This document shows positions 1 through 8,534 of a stretch of DNA of 64,000 nucleotides, in pieces. Position 1 is the first letter of the stretch; each line of letters starts with the position of its first letter. This stretch comes from Streptomyces niveus. Its GTDB lineage: Bacteria; Actinomycetota; Actinomycetes; Streptomycetales; Streptomycetaceae. The position numbers were made by a program, and so were the translations under genes. Under the pieces are notes generated by a model. It was given only the letters and a program-made list of their open reading frames with translations. It was not told where the DNA came from and made no database searches. The DNA lies in NCBI RefSeq assembly GCF_002009175.1, contig NZ_CP018047.1:558001-622000 (forward strand), given 5' to 3'.

Positions 1-814
1 TGCTGGACCAGCCGTACGCCACGAGTTTGTCCAGGCGCAGGCTCTTGCCCGGGGCCAGGACGGAGGTGACGGTCAGCCGGGCGATGTCGTCGTCCGACTC
101 GCACTCCGTGGTGGTCGGCTCGGGTCCGGACACGGCGTGGTCGGCCGCGGCGCCGACGCGCAGACCGCTGCGGCGGGTGCGGTGCACCAGCCGCAGCCGG
201 TTTCCGGAGGCGAAGGTCTCCTCCGCCTCCAGCGGCGACTCCAGTGCGACGGCGGCGCGGGGATCGGCGGCCGCGCCGGGCAGTTGCTCGTTGGCCACCA
301 GCTCGGACTGGATCACGACGCGCACCTCGGTGTCGACCGCCTCGACCCGGTAGGAGACGGCGGCGACCGCGCGCTGGGTGAAGGACACGAGCCGGGTGGA
401 GCGCACCCGTACGGTGCTGCCCGCCGGTGAGGTCCACTCGCAGGTGCGGTGCAGCAGACCGGAACGCAGATCGAGGACCCGCTCGTGGGAGCGCAGATGC
501 CCGTAGCGCAGGTCGAAGGGCTCGTCGTCGACCAGCAGGCGGATGATCTTGCCGTTGGTGACGTTGATGACGGTCTGGCCGGACTCCGGGTAGCCGTAAC
601 CGGCCTCGGCGTACGGCAGGGGGTGCAGTTCGTGGACGCCGTTGAGGTAGGAGCCGGGCAGTCCGTGCGGTTCGCCCTCGTCCAGGTTGCCGCGCCAGCC
701 GATGTGGCCGTTGGAGAGGGCGAAGACCGACTCGCTCTGCGGGAGCACGTCGAGGTTGAGTTCCGTCTCGCGGAGCGACCAGGGCTCCACCGCGTACATG
801 GAGTCGGTGATCAT
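1..814 (-). CDS. GH65-type glycoside phosphorylase, N-terminal part (cut by window edge)
   Basis: The visible 271 codons encode the N-terminal beta-sandwich of the maltose/trehalose/kojibiose phosphorylase family, GH65. The protein opens with MITDSMYAVEPWSLRE and has the family-typical stretch SNGHIGWRGNLDEGEPHG near residues 34-51. Family enzymes split an alpha-glucosidic disaccharide with phosphate and release beta-glucose 1-phosphate; the catalytic (alpha/alpha)6 barrel lies outside the window, so the substrate cannot be named. The start ATG (814-812) overlaps the stop of the upstream HAD gene as ATGA, which indicates translational coupling. That HAD gene would convert beta-glucose 1-phosphate to glucose 6-phosphate, which supports the assignment. 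Family call is firm, substrate unknown. Confidence 0.85.
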   Translation of the reverse strand, partial: MITDSMYAVEPWSLRETELNLDVLPQSESVFALSNGHIGWRGNLDEGEPHGLPGSYLNGVHELHPLPYAEAGYGYPESGQTVINVTNGKIIRLLVDDEPFDLRYGHLRSHERVLDLRSGLLHRTCEWTSPAGSTVRVRSTRLVSFTQRAVAAVSYRVEAVDTEVRVVIQSELVANEQLPGAAADPRAAVALESPLEAEETFASGNRLRLVHRTRRSGLRVGAAADHAVSGPEPTTTECESDDDIARLTVTSVLAPGKSLRLDKLVAYGWSS

Positions 815-1560
815 GCGCGCGGCTCCCGGTCGGCGAGGTCGGCCAGATCGGTGACGACCGTGTCCGCGCCGTGGGACCGCAGGGCGTCGGCCTGGCCCAC
901 CCGGTCGACGCCCACGACGTACCCGAAGTGTCCGGACCGGCCCGCCTCCATGCCGGCCAGCGCGTCCTCGAACACGGCGGCGGCCGACGCCTGGACGCCG
1001 AGGTCGCCGGCCGCCGCGAGGAAGGGCGCGGGGTCGGGTTTGCCGGGCAGTCCGCGCTCCGCCGCGACGACTCCGTCGACACGGGTGTCGAAGAGGGCTT
1101 CGGCGTCGATCGCGCGCAGGATGTCGCGGCAGTTGGTGCTGGAGGAGACCACGGCGGTGCGCAGCCCGCCCGCCCGGACGGCCTTGATGTAGCGCAGCGA
1201 GCCGTCGTACGCGTCGACGCCGCCCGCCTTGATCCTCTTCAGCAGCCGGTCGTTCTTGCGGTTGCCCAGTCCCTGGACGGTGGCCCGGTCCGGCGGGTCG
1301 TCCGGCGAGCCTTCGGGCAGTTCGATACCGCGCGAGGCGAGGAAGGTGCGTACGCCGTCGGCGCGGGGAAGGCCGTCGACGTACCGGTTGTAGTCCGCGA
1401 CGGCGTCGAACGGGCGGAATTCCCCGTCACCGCGCTCCCGCAGGAACTCGTCGAATGTCTCCTTCCAGGCTGCCGCGTGGACGACGGCCGTCTTGGTGAT
1501 GACACCGTCGAGGTCGAAGAGACAGGCCTGGATTCCGTCCGGGAGGCCGAGTTTCGTCAT
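811..1560 (-). CDS. pgmB: beta-phosphoglucomutase-type HAD hydrolase
   Basis: A 249-residue haloacid-dehalogenase protein. Motif I is FDLDGVIT, with nucleophile and acid Asp16 and Asp18. A cap domain with the GNRKN loop follows, then the VVSSS motif II near residue 140, GKPDP (motif III lysine) and the acidic motif VFEDALAG. The role is isomerisation of beta-glucose 1-phosphate to glucose 6-phosphate in the cytoplasm. It is coupled by ATGA to the GH65 phosphorylase gene downstream, the usual partner. Start: a GTG lies nine bases upstream at 1569, but AGAAGG abuts it, whereas ATG 1560 sits eight bases after that ribosome site and is preferred. A generic sugar-phosphate phosphatase is the alternative. 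Confidence 0.87.
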   Translation of the reverse strand: MTKLGLPDGIQACLFDLDGVITKTAVVHAAAWKETFDEFLRERGDGEFRPFDAVADYNRYVDGLPRADGVRTFLASRGIELPEGSPDDPPDRATVQGLGNRKNDRLLKRIKAGGVDAYDGSLRYIKAVRAGGLRTAVVSSSTNCRDILRAIDAEALFDTRVDGVVAAERGLPGKPDPAPFLAAAGDLGVQASAAAVFEDALAGMEAGRSGHFGYVVGVDRVGQADALRSHGADTVVTDLADLADREPRA

Positions 1561-1765
1561 GCGGTGCACCTTCTGGCGTGGAAGGGAGCTGCTTTCCCGG
1601 CAATCGTAGGGCGGTCGGCCGGACCGGTCCTCGGGAACATTCGCCGCGCGGCCTGCGTCCGGAGTGGGAAGAACGGGAAAACCCCGCGGGATTCCCGAAG
1701 GAAATCCGGCAGGGAGCGTGGGAGGAATCCCGGGGAATTCCCTCGGCGGGCCGATGGCCCTTCGC

Positions 1766-3106
1766 TCATTCGGCGGTGGCGGTGTACGGCTCGATGCCGG
1801 GCGGGATGCGTACCGCGATCATCGCGATGTCGTCCGTACCGGCGTCACCGAGGGCCACGACGAGTTCGTCGCAGAAGGTCTCCAGCGGGGCGCGGGCCAG
1901 CGCGGCTGCGTGCAGCCGCAGCCGCGTCATGCCGTCGTCGAACGTCTCGCTGCGGCGCTCGATCAGCCCGTCGGTGTACAGCAGGACCGTCGAGCCCGGC
2001 GGCAGGGGTTCGGTGGCGTCGGGGCGGATCGTTTCGGGCACCACGCCGAGCAGTATGCTCCGGCCGCCCTCCAGGAAGCGGGTGTCGCCGTCGCGGGTGA
2101 TCAGCAGCGGGGCGGGGTGTCCGGCCACGGCGTACTCGAGGACCCAGGGGCTGTCCGGTTCGGGCTTGGCGAGCAGGCCGTACAGGCAGGTCAAGGTCTG
2201 TCCCGGGTAGAGGATCTCGTTCGCGGCGTCCAGCCGGGCGAGGATCTTGCCCGGCGGTTCCTTGCGGTCGCAGGCGATGCCCCGCAGCATGTTGCGCATC
2301 TGGCTCATGGCCACCGCGGCCTTGAGGTCGTGCCCGGTGACGTCGCCGATGATCAGGCTGAGGGCGCCGTCTGGGAGCAGGAACGCGTCGTACCAGTCGC
2401 CGCCGACCTCCGCGCTCGCCCGCGCGGGGTCGTACCGTGCCGCGATCTCCAGCGGGCCGCCGTGGGGCAGGTCGGGCAGCAGAGAACGCTGGAGCCGTTC
2501 GGCCGTGTGGGCGATCTGACCGTGCAGGCGCGCGCTGTCCACGGCCATGGCGATGCGGTGGGCCAGGTCCTCGATGAGCGGCAGCCGGTCGTCGTCGTCG
2601 AGCCCGTCCGGGTCGGTGCGCACCAGGGTCAGTACGCCGAGCACCTGGTGGCGGGCGCGCAGCGGGACCAGTACGGCGCGGTGCGCGCCCAGTTGCTCGA
2701 AGGTCCGCAGCTCGACGCGGTGCAGGGCGTCGGCGCCCTCGTCCGGGGCGGGGAAGTCCGCGAGACGCAGGGGCCCGGCGCCCCGCAGGGCCCGCGCCAG
2801 CGGGGCCGGGGAGGATTCACCGGCCGGCGGCAGCAGCGCCTCCAGGAACCCGGAGGGCAGCACGTCGGGCTCCCGGTGCTCCACCACCGTGCGGCGCAGC
2901 TGCCCCTCGCTCTCGACCAGGTCGATGGCGCACCAGTCGGCGAGCGCGGGGACCAGCACCCTGCACAGCCGGCGCAGCCCCTGTTCGAGGTCGAGCGTGC
3001 TGGACAGCGCCTCGGAGGCGTTGGCCACGATCGTGAGGCGGTCCAGGGCGTCCTGAAGGGCACGGTCCACGTCGAAGGAGTCGTCCCCGGGCGTCGAAGT
3101 GGTCAC
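1766..3106 (-). CDS. GAF and SpoIIE/PP2C-type protein phosphatase
   Basis: A 446-residue cytoplasmic protein with two domains. A GAF sensor domain occupies roughly residues 25-185. A SpoIIE-type PPM phosphatase domain follows; it starts at ERLQRSLLPDLP and carries VGGDWYDAF, IGDVTGHDLKAA and the C-terminal LLYTDGLIERR, whose aspartates bind Mn/Mg. Such proteins dephosphorylate anti-anti-sigma factors in partner-switching stress control; the partner is not visible here. The start chosen is GTG 3106, giving MTTSTPGDD, with GGAAGAAG upstream. The open frame continues to 3661, but that stretch overlaps the FBP-domain gene and does not look coding. No PAS, HATPase or membrane segment is attached, shorter than many streptomycete relatives. 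Confidence 0.9.
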   Translation of the reverse strand: MTTSTPGDDSFDVDRALQDALDRLTIVANASEALSSTLDLEQGLRRLCRVLVPALADWCAIDLVESEGQLRRTVVEHREPDVLPSGFLEALLPPAGESSPAPLARALRGAGPLRLADFPAPDEGADALHRVELRTFEQLGAHRAVLVPLRARHQVLGVLTLVRTDPDGLDDDDRLPLIEDLAHRIAMAVDSARLHGQIAHTAERLQRSLLPDLPHGGPLEIAARYDPARASAEVGGDWYDAFLLPDGALSLIIGDVTGHDLKAAVAMSQMRNMLRGIACDRKEPPGKILARLDAANEILYPGQTLTCLYGLLAKPEPDSPWVLEYAVAGHPAPLLITRDGDTRFLEGGRSILLGVVPETIRPDATEPLPPGSTVLLYTDGLIERRSETFDDGMTRLRLHAAALARAPLETFCDELVVALGDAGTDDIAMIAVRIPPGIEPYTATAE

Positions 3107-3210
3107 GTCGGGCTTCTTCCTCTGCGTACGACGCCGCGTCCACCCCTGCGAGGTGCGCTTTCGACGTCCGGACGCGCCCGAGCGTATCCCTCCGGCGCGG
3201 ATCGCCCCCT

Positions 3211-3705
3211 TCAGGAACCGAGCTGGTCGAGAAAGGCGTGGAGGTTCGCCCGGGTGCGCTCGATCTGCTGCTCCACGGTCAGGCTCTCCTCCATACGGCT
3301 GCCGGGCGCGGCGGCTTTCTTTCCGCGCAGATAGAGGGAGCACGCGAGATCGGTGCACATGTACAGCCCGACCGAATTCCCCTCCCGGCCCGCCTTGCCG
3401 CTCTTGCGCGCGGTCATGAGCGACACACCGCCGCCCGGGTGCGTGGTCAGACATAGGGAGCACATGCTGCGATGCAGATAACCGCGGCGACGCGCCGGAT
3501 AGCGCAGTGTCACACCGATGAGAGCGCCTTCCCTTTCGGTGACGAGATAGCCGCGGTCGGGCGCCGAGAGGTCGAGCCAGCCCAGGAAGTCCAGGTCGTC
3601 CCAGGGGCGCTGGTCGAGGTCGCGCGGCAGCGGAAGCCGCGCCGCCTCTCCCTTGGAGCAATTGACGAACGACCTACGGATGTCCTGCTCGGTCACGGCT
3701 TTCAT
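3211..3705 (-). CDS. FBP-domain (treble-clef zinc finger) protein
   Basis: A 164-residue protein matching the treble-clef zinc-finger family related to the C-terminal domain of EF-G/fusidic-acid-resistance binding proteins (FBP). The zinc ligands are seen as MCSLC near residue 82 and MCTDLAC near residue 117, separated by a basic turn. By family, it may bind elongation factor G or the ribosome; that is inference. It is divergent from a TetR gene, and a perfect palindrome (3722-3740) starts 17 bases upstream of its ATG, so TetR control is likely. The ribosome site is weak (CGGAA close to the ATG). Family confidence good, function weak. Confidence 0.75.
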   Translation of the reverse strand: MKAVTEQDIRRSFVNCSKGEAARLPLPRDLDQRPWDDLDFLGWLDLSAPDRGYLVTEREGALIGVTLRYPARRRGYLHRSMCSLCLTTHPGGGVSLMTARKSGKAGREGNSVGLYMCTDLACSLYLRGKKAAAPGSRMEESLTVEQQIERTRANLHAFLDQLGS

Positions 3706-3721
3706 GTTCCGAAGCTAACAG

Positions 3722-3740
3722 TGCCTAATTATATTAGGCA
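3722..3740. promoter_or_regulatory. Perfect TetR-type operator palindrome
   Basis: TGCCTAAT and ATTAGGCA form perfect 8-bp arms around the 3-bp spacer TAT. The site lies in the 102-bp divergent region, 17 bases upstream of the FBP-domain gene start and 68 bases upstream of the TetR start. Its AT content stands out strongly from the GC-rich surroundings. It contains TATAAT on the minus strand, so a bound repressor would cover a -10 element reading toward the FBP gene. The match to the adjacent TetR is inferred from position. Confidence 0.75.
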
Positions 3741-3807
3741 AACAATTATTTCTCCTAGGTATGCTGGGAGGCATGTCGAACGAGGCCGGGCACAGGAGGT
3801 GGGGCCC

Positions 3808-4422
3808 GTGGGCCGCGCGGGACTGACGATCGAGCGGCTGACCGAGGCGGGGGCCGAACTGGCCGACGAGGTGGGCTTCGAGAACGTCACGGTGGCCGCG
3901 CTCGCCCGCCGCTTCGGGGTGAAGGACGCGAGCCTCTACTCCCATCTCAAGAACGCGGCCGACCTGCGGACCAGGATCGCGGTGGTGGCCGTGGAGGAGT
4001 TCGCCGAGCGCGTCGGCACCGCGGTGGCGGGCCGGGCCGGCCGGGACTCGCTCGTCGCGTTCGCCGACGCCTACCGGGCGTTCGCGCTGGAACGCCCCGG
4101 TCTGTACACGGCCACCCAACTGCGGATCGACCCGGTGCCGACGCCCCCTCCCCCGGCGTTCCTGCGCACCATCGAGCTGACGTACGGGATGCTCCGGGCG
4201 TACGGCCTGACGGAGCCGGACCTGACCGATGCCGTACGGCTGCTGCGCAGCACCTTCCACGGCTTCAGCACGCTGGAGGCCAACGGCGGATTCACGGCCG
4301 ACCGTGACGTCCAGGCCTCCTGGGAACGGACCGTCGAAGCGCTCCATGTCCTGCTGGAGCACTGGCCGCGAGCGGGGACCGCGGTGCCCACTGGCGCGGC
4401 CTCACCCCATAGGGTTACGTAG
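3808..4422 (+). CDS. TetR/AcrR family transcriptional regulator
   Basis: A 204-residue regulator. The N-terminal helix-turn-helix is seen in [23 protein letters not shown] (residues about 27-49, with the TetR signature LY.H). The C-terminal part resembles the WHG-type ligand-binding domain, with a conserved FHGFSTLE segment. The start is GTG 3808, seven bases after a clear AGGAGGT; no upstream in-frame start has a comparable ribosome site. It is divergent from the FBP-domain gene over the palindrome at 3722-3740, pointing to autoregulation and repression of that neighbour. The ligand is unknown. The Pgm gene follows 34 bases downstream and might be read from the same transcript. Confidence 0.88.
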   Translation: MGRAGLTIERLTEAGAELADEVGFENVTVAALARRFGVKDASLYSHLKNAADLRTRIAVVAVEEFAERVGTAVAGRAGRDSLVAFADAYRAFALERPGLYTATQLRIDPVPTPPPPAFLRTIELTYGMLRAYGLTEPDLTDAVRLLRSTFHGFSTLEANGGFTADRDVQASWERTVEALHVLLEHWPRAGTAVPTGAASPHRVT

Positions 4423-4456
4423 GGCTCGGTCGACCGACACGATTTGGAGTTCGCCG

Positions 4457-6103
4457 ATGGTGCACGACAGGGCCGGGCAGCCGGCGCAGCCCGGAGATCT
4501 GGTGGACGTGGCGCGGCTGGTGACGGCCTATTACGCGCTGCACCCGGATCCGGCCGAGCCCGCGCAGCGGGTCACCTTCGGTACGTCGGGCCACCGCGGC
4601 TCCGCCCTCGTGGCGGCGTTCAACGAGGACCACATCGCCGCCACCACCCAGGCCATCTGCGACTACCGGACCCGGCAGGGCACCGAAGGGCCGCTGTTCC
4701 TGGGGGCCGACACGCACGCCCTGTCCGAGCCGGCCCGCGTCACCGCGCTGGAGGTGCTGGCCGCCAACGGCGCCACCGTCCTGATCGACTCCGAGGACGG
4801 CTACACGCCCACCCCCGCCGTGTCGCACGCGATCCTGACGTACAACCGGGGCCGGACCGCGGGCCTCGCCGACGGCATCGTCGTCACGCCGTCGCACAAC
4901 CCGCCGGCCGACGGCGGCTTCAAGTACAACCCGCCCAACGGCGGTCCGGCCGGCTCGGACGCCACGTCCTGGATCCAGGACCGCGCCAACGCCCTGATCG
5001 AGGCGGGTCTCAAGGAGGTCCGCCGGATCCCGTACGCGCGGGCGCTGGCGGCCGATACCACGGGCCGGCACGACTTCCTGGGCCGGTACGTCGACGACCT
5101 GCCGTCGGTCCTCGACCTGGACGCGGTACGCGCGGCAGGGATCCGGATCGGCGCCGACCCGCTCGGGGGCGCGTCAGTCGGGTACTGGGGCCGGATCGCC
5201 GAACGGCACCGGCTCGACCTCACGGTGGTGAACCCGCTCGCCGACCCGACCTGGCGGTTCATGACTCTGGACTGGGACGGCAAGATCCGGATGGACTGCT
5301 CGTCGCCGCACGCGATGGCCTCGCTGATCGCGCGGCGCGACGAATACACCATCGCCACCGGCAACGACGCCGACGCCGACCGGCACGGCATCGTCACACC
5401 GGACGGCGGTCTGATGAATCCCAACCACTATCTGGCCGTCGCCATCCAGTACCTCTACGCGCACCGCGACGGGTGGCCGGCCGGAACCGGGATCGGCAAG
5501 ACCCTGGTCTCCTCCTCGATGATCGACCGGGTCGCCGCCGACCTCGGCCGGACGCTCGTCGAAGTACCCGTGGGATTCAAGTGGTTCGTCGACGGTCTGT
5601 ACGACGGGAGTCTGGGCTTCGGCGGCGAGGAAAGCGCCGGCGCGTCGTTCCTGCGCCGTGACGGGAGCGTGTGGACGACCGACAAGGACGGCATCCTGCT
5701 CGCCCTGCTGGCCTCGGAGATCACCGCGGTCACGGGCTCCACCCCCTCGCAGCACTACGCGGCGCTCACCGACCGCTTCGGCGACCCGGCCTACGCCCGC
5801 GTGGACGCCCCCGCGACCCGGCAGGAGAAGGCGGTCCTCGCGAAGCTGTCGGCCGGCCAGGTCACCGCGGACACCCTGGCGGGCGAGCCCATCACCGCCG
5901 TCCTCACCGAGGCGCCGGGCAACGGCGCGGCGATCGGCGGCCTGAAGGTGTGCACGGACAGCGCCTGGTTCGCGGCGCGCCCGTCGGGCACCGAGGACGT
6001 GTACAAGGTGTACGCGGAGAGCTTCCGCGGCCCGGAACACCTCGGCGAGGTGCAGGAAGAGGCGAAGTCCCTGGTGTCCACCGCGCTGGGCGCCGCAGGC
6101 TGA
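4457..6103 (+). CDS. pgm: alpha-D-glucose phosphate-specific phosphoglucomutase
   Basis: A 548-residue enzyme interconverting alpha-glucose 1-phosphate and glucose 6-phosphate, linking glycogen/trehalose and nucleotide-sugar metabolism to glycolysis. Visible are the N-terminal GTSGHRGS loop (residues 42-49), the phosphoserine loop TPSHNPP with Ser146, the metal-binding loop [10 protein letters not shown] near residue 303, the sugar loop [10 protein letters not shown] near 395 and the C-terminal phosphate loop [10 protein letters not shown]. Length matches the bacterial Pgm family of about 546 residues. Start ATG 4457 follows GGAG at a proper distance. It ends convergent with the 6169-7053 gene. 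High confidence. Confidence 0.96.
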   Translation: MVHDRAGQPAQPGDLVDVARLVTAYYALHPDPAEPAQRVTFGTSGHRGSALVAAFNEDHIAATTQAICDYRTRQGTEGPLFLGADTHALSEPARVTALEVLAANGATVLIDSEDGYTPTPAVSHAILTYNRGRTAGLADGIVVTPSHNPPADGGFKYNPPNGGPAGSDATSWIQDRANALIEAGLKEVRRIPYARALAADTTGRHDFLGRYVDDLPSVLDLDAVRAAGIRIGADPLGGASVGYWGRIAERHRLDLTVVNPLADPTWRFMTLDWDGKIRMDCSSPHAMASLIARRDEYTIATGNDADADRHGIVTPDGGLMNPNHYLAVAIQYLYAHRDGWPAGTGIGKTLVSSSMIDRVAADLGRTLVEVPVGFKWFVDGLYDGSLGFGGEESAGASFLRRDGSVWTTDKDGILLALLASEITAVTGSTPSQHYAALTDRFGDPAYARVDAPATRQEKAVLAKLSAGQVTADTLAGEPITAVLTEAPGNGAAIGGLKVCTDSAWFAARPSGTEDVYKVYAESFRGPEHLGEVQEEAKSLVSTALGAAG

Positions 6104-6134
6104 CGAGCCCTCGCCGAGCGGCGCCCTGATTCTG

Positions 6135-6152
6135 ACGGTGCGTCAACACCGT
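6135..6152. terminator. Small stem-loop between convergent genes
   Basis: ACGGTG and CACCGT form a 6-bp stem around CGTCAA, in the 65-bp gap between the converging pgm and 6169-7053 genes. It is short and lacks a U-tract, as is common in actinobacteria; placement rather than strength is the argument. Confidence 0.3.
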
Positions 6153-6168
6153 TACCACGCACGGGCGT

Positions 6169-7053
6169 TCAGCCACCTGTCGTCGGGGCCACCTCCACTG
6201 CGAGGTCGTTGTCGACGGTGTAGTACGGCCGCGCCGTCACCCCGCCGAGCGCGGCGGACGGGTAGACGAAGACCGTCTTGCGGTCCGCGACGTCGTCCAG
6301 CAGCCGGGCCACCCGGATCCGCGGCGCGTCGGCGGCCGGGCGGACGTACACGTCCCAGACCGCCGGTGCCGCGCCCGTCCCGGTCTGTCCGCCGTCCGCC
6401 GGCAGGTCCCGGTAGTCGACGGTGAACGCGAAGTCCCGGTCCCCCTCGGGCCGCAGCGCGGTCTCCCGTACGGCGCCGTCCCCGCCCCGCCGGTGCAGCG
6501 ACGCCGCGGCGCCCTCCCCCAGCCGGGCGCCGAACAGCCGCGCCGCCACGGTCATCGAGGTGCCCGAGAAGTCGATGCGGCCGGCCTCCGCGTGCGTGGC
6601 CCGCAGCCAGGCCCGTACGGCGAGACGGCCGTCCTTGGTGGCGTACGGGATCCGGACCGCCAGCGGCGTCACCCGGTCGTCGCCGGGCCCGGACACCAGC
6701 ACGCGCAGATCACGCAGACCTGGCAGCAGCGGTACGCGCTCCTCCCCCGGCGCGCCCAGGACGTACACGTCCCAGCGGCCCTCCTCAAGAGCCGGTGCCG
6801 CCTCCACGACAGCCCGCCACCGGTCCTGGCCCGCCGGCTCCAGCGCGACCACACGGCCGGTCTCCTCCGCCCGCCGCTGCGACGGCTCCGACTGCCCCTT
6901 CGGTGGGCGCGGTTGGAGCAGCAGCCGGGGCCGCGCGGAGGCGGGCAGCGGCAGCGCCACACGTACGACGAACCGCCCCTCGCCGTCCACGGTCGTGTCC
7001 GCGCGGGGCCTGCCCGCCGGTCCGGTCGTACCGCCGTCGTCACCGCCGCTCAT
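6169..7053 (-). CDS. Unknown protein coupled to a GT4 glycosyltransferase
   Basis: A 294-residue protein that I do not recognise as a named family. It has no cysteine cluster, signal peptide or membrane helix. The sequence is beta-rich, with two similar-looking segments: GRFVVRVALPLPASARPRLL with WDVYVLG near residue 94, and RLAVRAWLRATH with WDVYVRP near residue 234. This suggests two repeated immunoglobulin-like or beta-sandwich units. Its ATG overlaps the end of the glycosyltransferase gene (ATGA at 7050-7053), so the two are translationally coupled and probably work on the same cell-wall or exopolysaccharide polymer. It ends with TTGG before a convergent gap with pgm. Confidence 0.7.
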   Translation of the reverse strand: MSGGDDGGTTGPAGRPRADTTVDGEGRFVVRVALPLPASARPRLLLQPRPPKGQSEPSQRRAEETGRVVALEPAGQDRWRAVVEAAPALEEGRWDVYVLGAPGEERVPLLPGLRDLRVLVSGPGDDRVTPLAVRIPYATKDGRLAVRAWLRATHAEAGRIDFSGTSMTVAARLFGARLGEGAAASLHRRGGDGAVRETALRPEGDRDFAFTVDYRDLPADGGQTGTGAAPAVWDVYVRPAADAPRIRVARLLDDVADRKTVFVYPSAALGGVTARPYYTVDNDLAVEVAPTTGG

Positions 7054-8306
7054 CGCCGTGCCTTCCGTACGGTCCGCACGACGCTGCTCGCCGCGACGAG
7101 CGCGGTGTCCTTGGCCGCGTATCCGCCGCTCACCAGGGCGTGGTCCGTCCCGCGCGCCGGTGGCAGGCCTTCGTCGCGGGCCGCGAGCAGCTCCTCGAAG
7201 AGCCGCTCGGCCTGGGCCACGACGGGTCCGGGGGCGTAGCGACGGGAGTTCTCCAGCGCGGCGCGCCCCATACGGCGGCGCAGTTCGTCGTCGCGTACGA
7301 GGTCCAGCAGGGCGCCTGCCAGCGCGTCCCGGTCTCCGACGGGGACCAGCCGGCCGTCCTCACCGGGGGTGATGATCTCGCCGGGGCCGTACGCGCAGTC
7401 GGTGCTCACGACGGGCAGTCCGCAGCGCATAGCCTCGACGATGGTCATGCCGAACGGCTCGAAGTTGGACGTGGCCGCCCCGATCGAGCCCTTGACCCAC
7501 TCGGCCTCCATCGGGGTCACGGCGCCCATCAGGAAAACGTTGTTGTGCAGGCCGAGCGTGTCGATGAGCGCGCGCAGCCGCTCCCGCTCCTCACCCTTGC
7601 CGTAGATGCGCAGCTGCCAGTCGGGGCGCTCGGCGGCGACCGCGGCGAAGGCCTCGATCAGCAGGTCGAACCGCTTCACCGGCACCAGCCGTCCGGCGGC
7701 CATCACGACGCGCTCACGGCCGTCGGCCGGCGGGAGGGTCGGGGCCGGGACGCTGTTGGGCAGCGCCTGCACGCGTACGCCGGGCAGCCGCATCTTGCGC
7801 CGGTAGGCGGCGGCGTCGGCCTCCGTGACGGGCGTGATCGCGTCCAGACGCGGATAGACCCGGCGCAGCGCGTTGCGCAGGCGCGGCGGGTGGTTGTCGA
7901 GCGTGAGGTGCTCCTGGCCGACGCGCACGGTCCCCTCGGGGGCCTGGAGGGCCAGGTGCACGTTGAGGCCGGGGCGGGTGCCCACGACGACGTCGGCGTC
8001 GAGCGACGCCAGCGCCTCGCCGATGCGCTCGTCGGTGAGCGCGCTGTACTGCCGGTAGCGGTACTCGGACGAGGGGAAGATCTTCGCCGGTGTCAGATGC
8101 CGCGGGTCGTTCTTCTCGTGCCGCAGATCCACCAGCGGGCGCAGCCGCACACGCGGGTCGGGTGTCAGGTTCGGCCGCTCCCGGTGCCGGAGAGCCGAGA
8201 TGATCTCCACATCGTGCCGATCGGCCAGCGCGCGGGCCAAGTTGAACGTGGTGGTGATCGTCCCTCCTATCCCATACGCGTTGTGTATTAGAAATGAGAT
8301 CTTCAT
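7050..8306 (-). CDS. Family 4 glycosyltransferase (GT-B fold)
   Basis: A 418-residue cytoplasmic glycosyltransferase. The N-terminal half begins MKISFLIHNAYGIGGT, with the glycine loop of the acceptor domain. The C-terminal half has VVMAAGRLVPVKRFDLLIEAF, the GKGEERERL strand and the donor-binding EX7E motif (EPFGMTIVEAMRCGLPVVSTD). It transfers an activated sugar; the acceptor cannot be read from sequence. It is coupled to the unknown 294-residue protein. Start uncertainty: ATG 8306 gives the family-typical start, while ATG 8315 would add three residues; neither has a strong ribosome site. The upstream 200 bases contain no other gene and must hold the promoter. Confidence 0.88.
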   Translation of the reverse strand: MKISFLIHNAYGIGGTITTTFNLARALADRHDVEIISALRHRERPNLTPDPRVRLRPLVDLRHEKNDPRHLTPAKIFPSSEYRYRQYSALTDERIGEALASLDADVVVGTRPGLNVHLALQAPEGTVRVGQEHLTLDNHPPRLRNALRRVYPRLDAITPVTEADAAAYRRKMRLPGVRVQALPNSVPAPTLPPADGRERVVMAAGRLVPVKRFDLLIEAFAAVAAERPDWQLRIYGKGEERERLRALIDTLGLHNNVFLMGAVTPMEAEWVKGSIGAATSNFEPFGMTIVEAMRCGLPVVSTDCAYGPGEIITPGEDGRLVPVGDRDALAGALLDLVRDDELRRRMGRAALENSRRYAPGPVVAQAERLFEELLAARDEGLPPARGTDHALVSGGYAAKDTALVAASSVVRTVRKARR

Positions 8307-8534
8307 GCCGTGCATGACGGGTTGCGCCCGATGAAGGTTGCTTGCGTAACCCCTTGGTAAGGAGAAAGGCGCCCCGCCGTAACCAGGCCGGCTGACGCGG
8401 CGTCGGACGCGTACCGCACGCCGGACCGCCGGAGCATTTGCCGCATTCCGCTGTTTTACCGGCAATATGATCGGGAAGGCGGCCCTGTGGACCGAACCCT
8501 CACTGCTGTCGAGGCAGCACGAAAAGGAGCGACC

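Noticed and set aside
1664..3334. 556-codon open frame on the plus strand
   Set aside because: Antisense to the SpoIIE-type phosphatase gene, whose motifs are unambiguous on the minus strand.
3107..3661. N-terminal extension of the SpoIIE-type protein
   Set aside because: It overlaps the FBP-domain gene in another frame, is arginine-rich without a domain, and the GTG at 3106 has a ribosome site.
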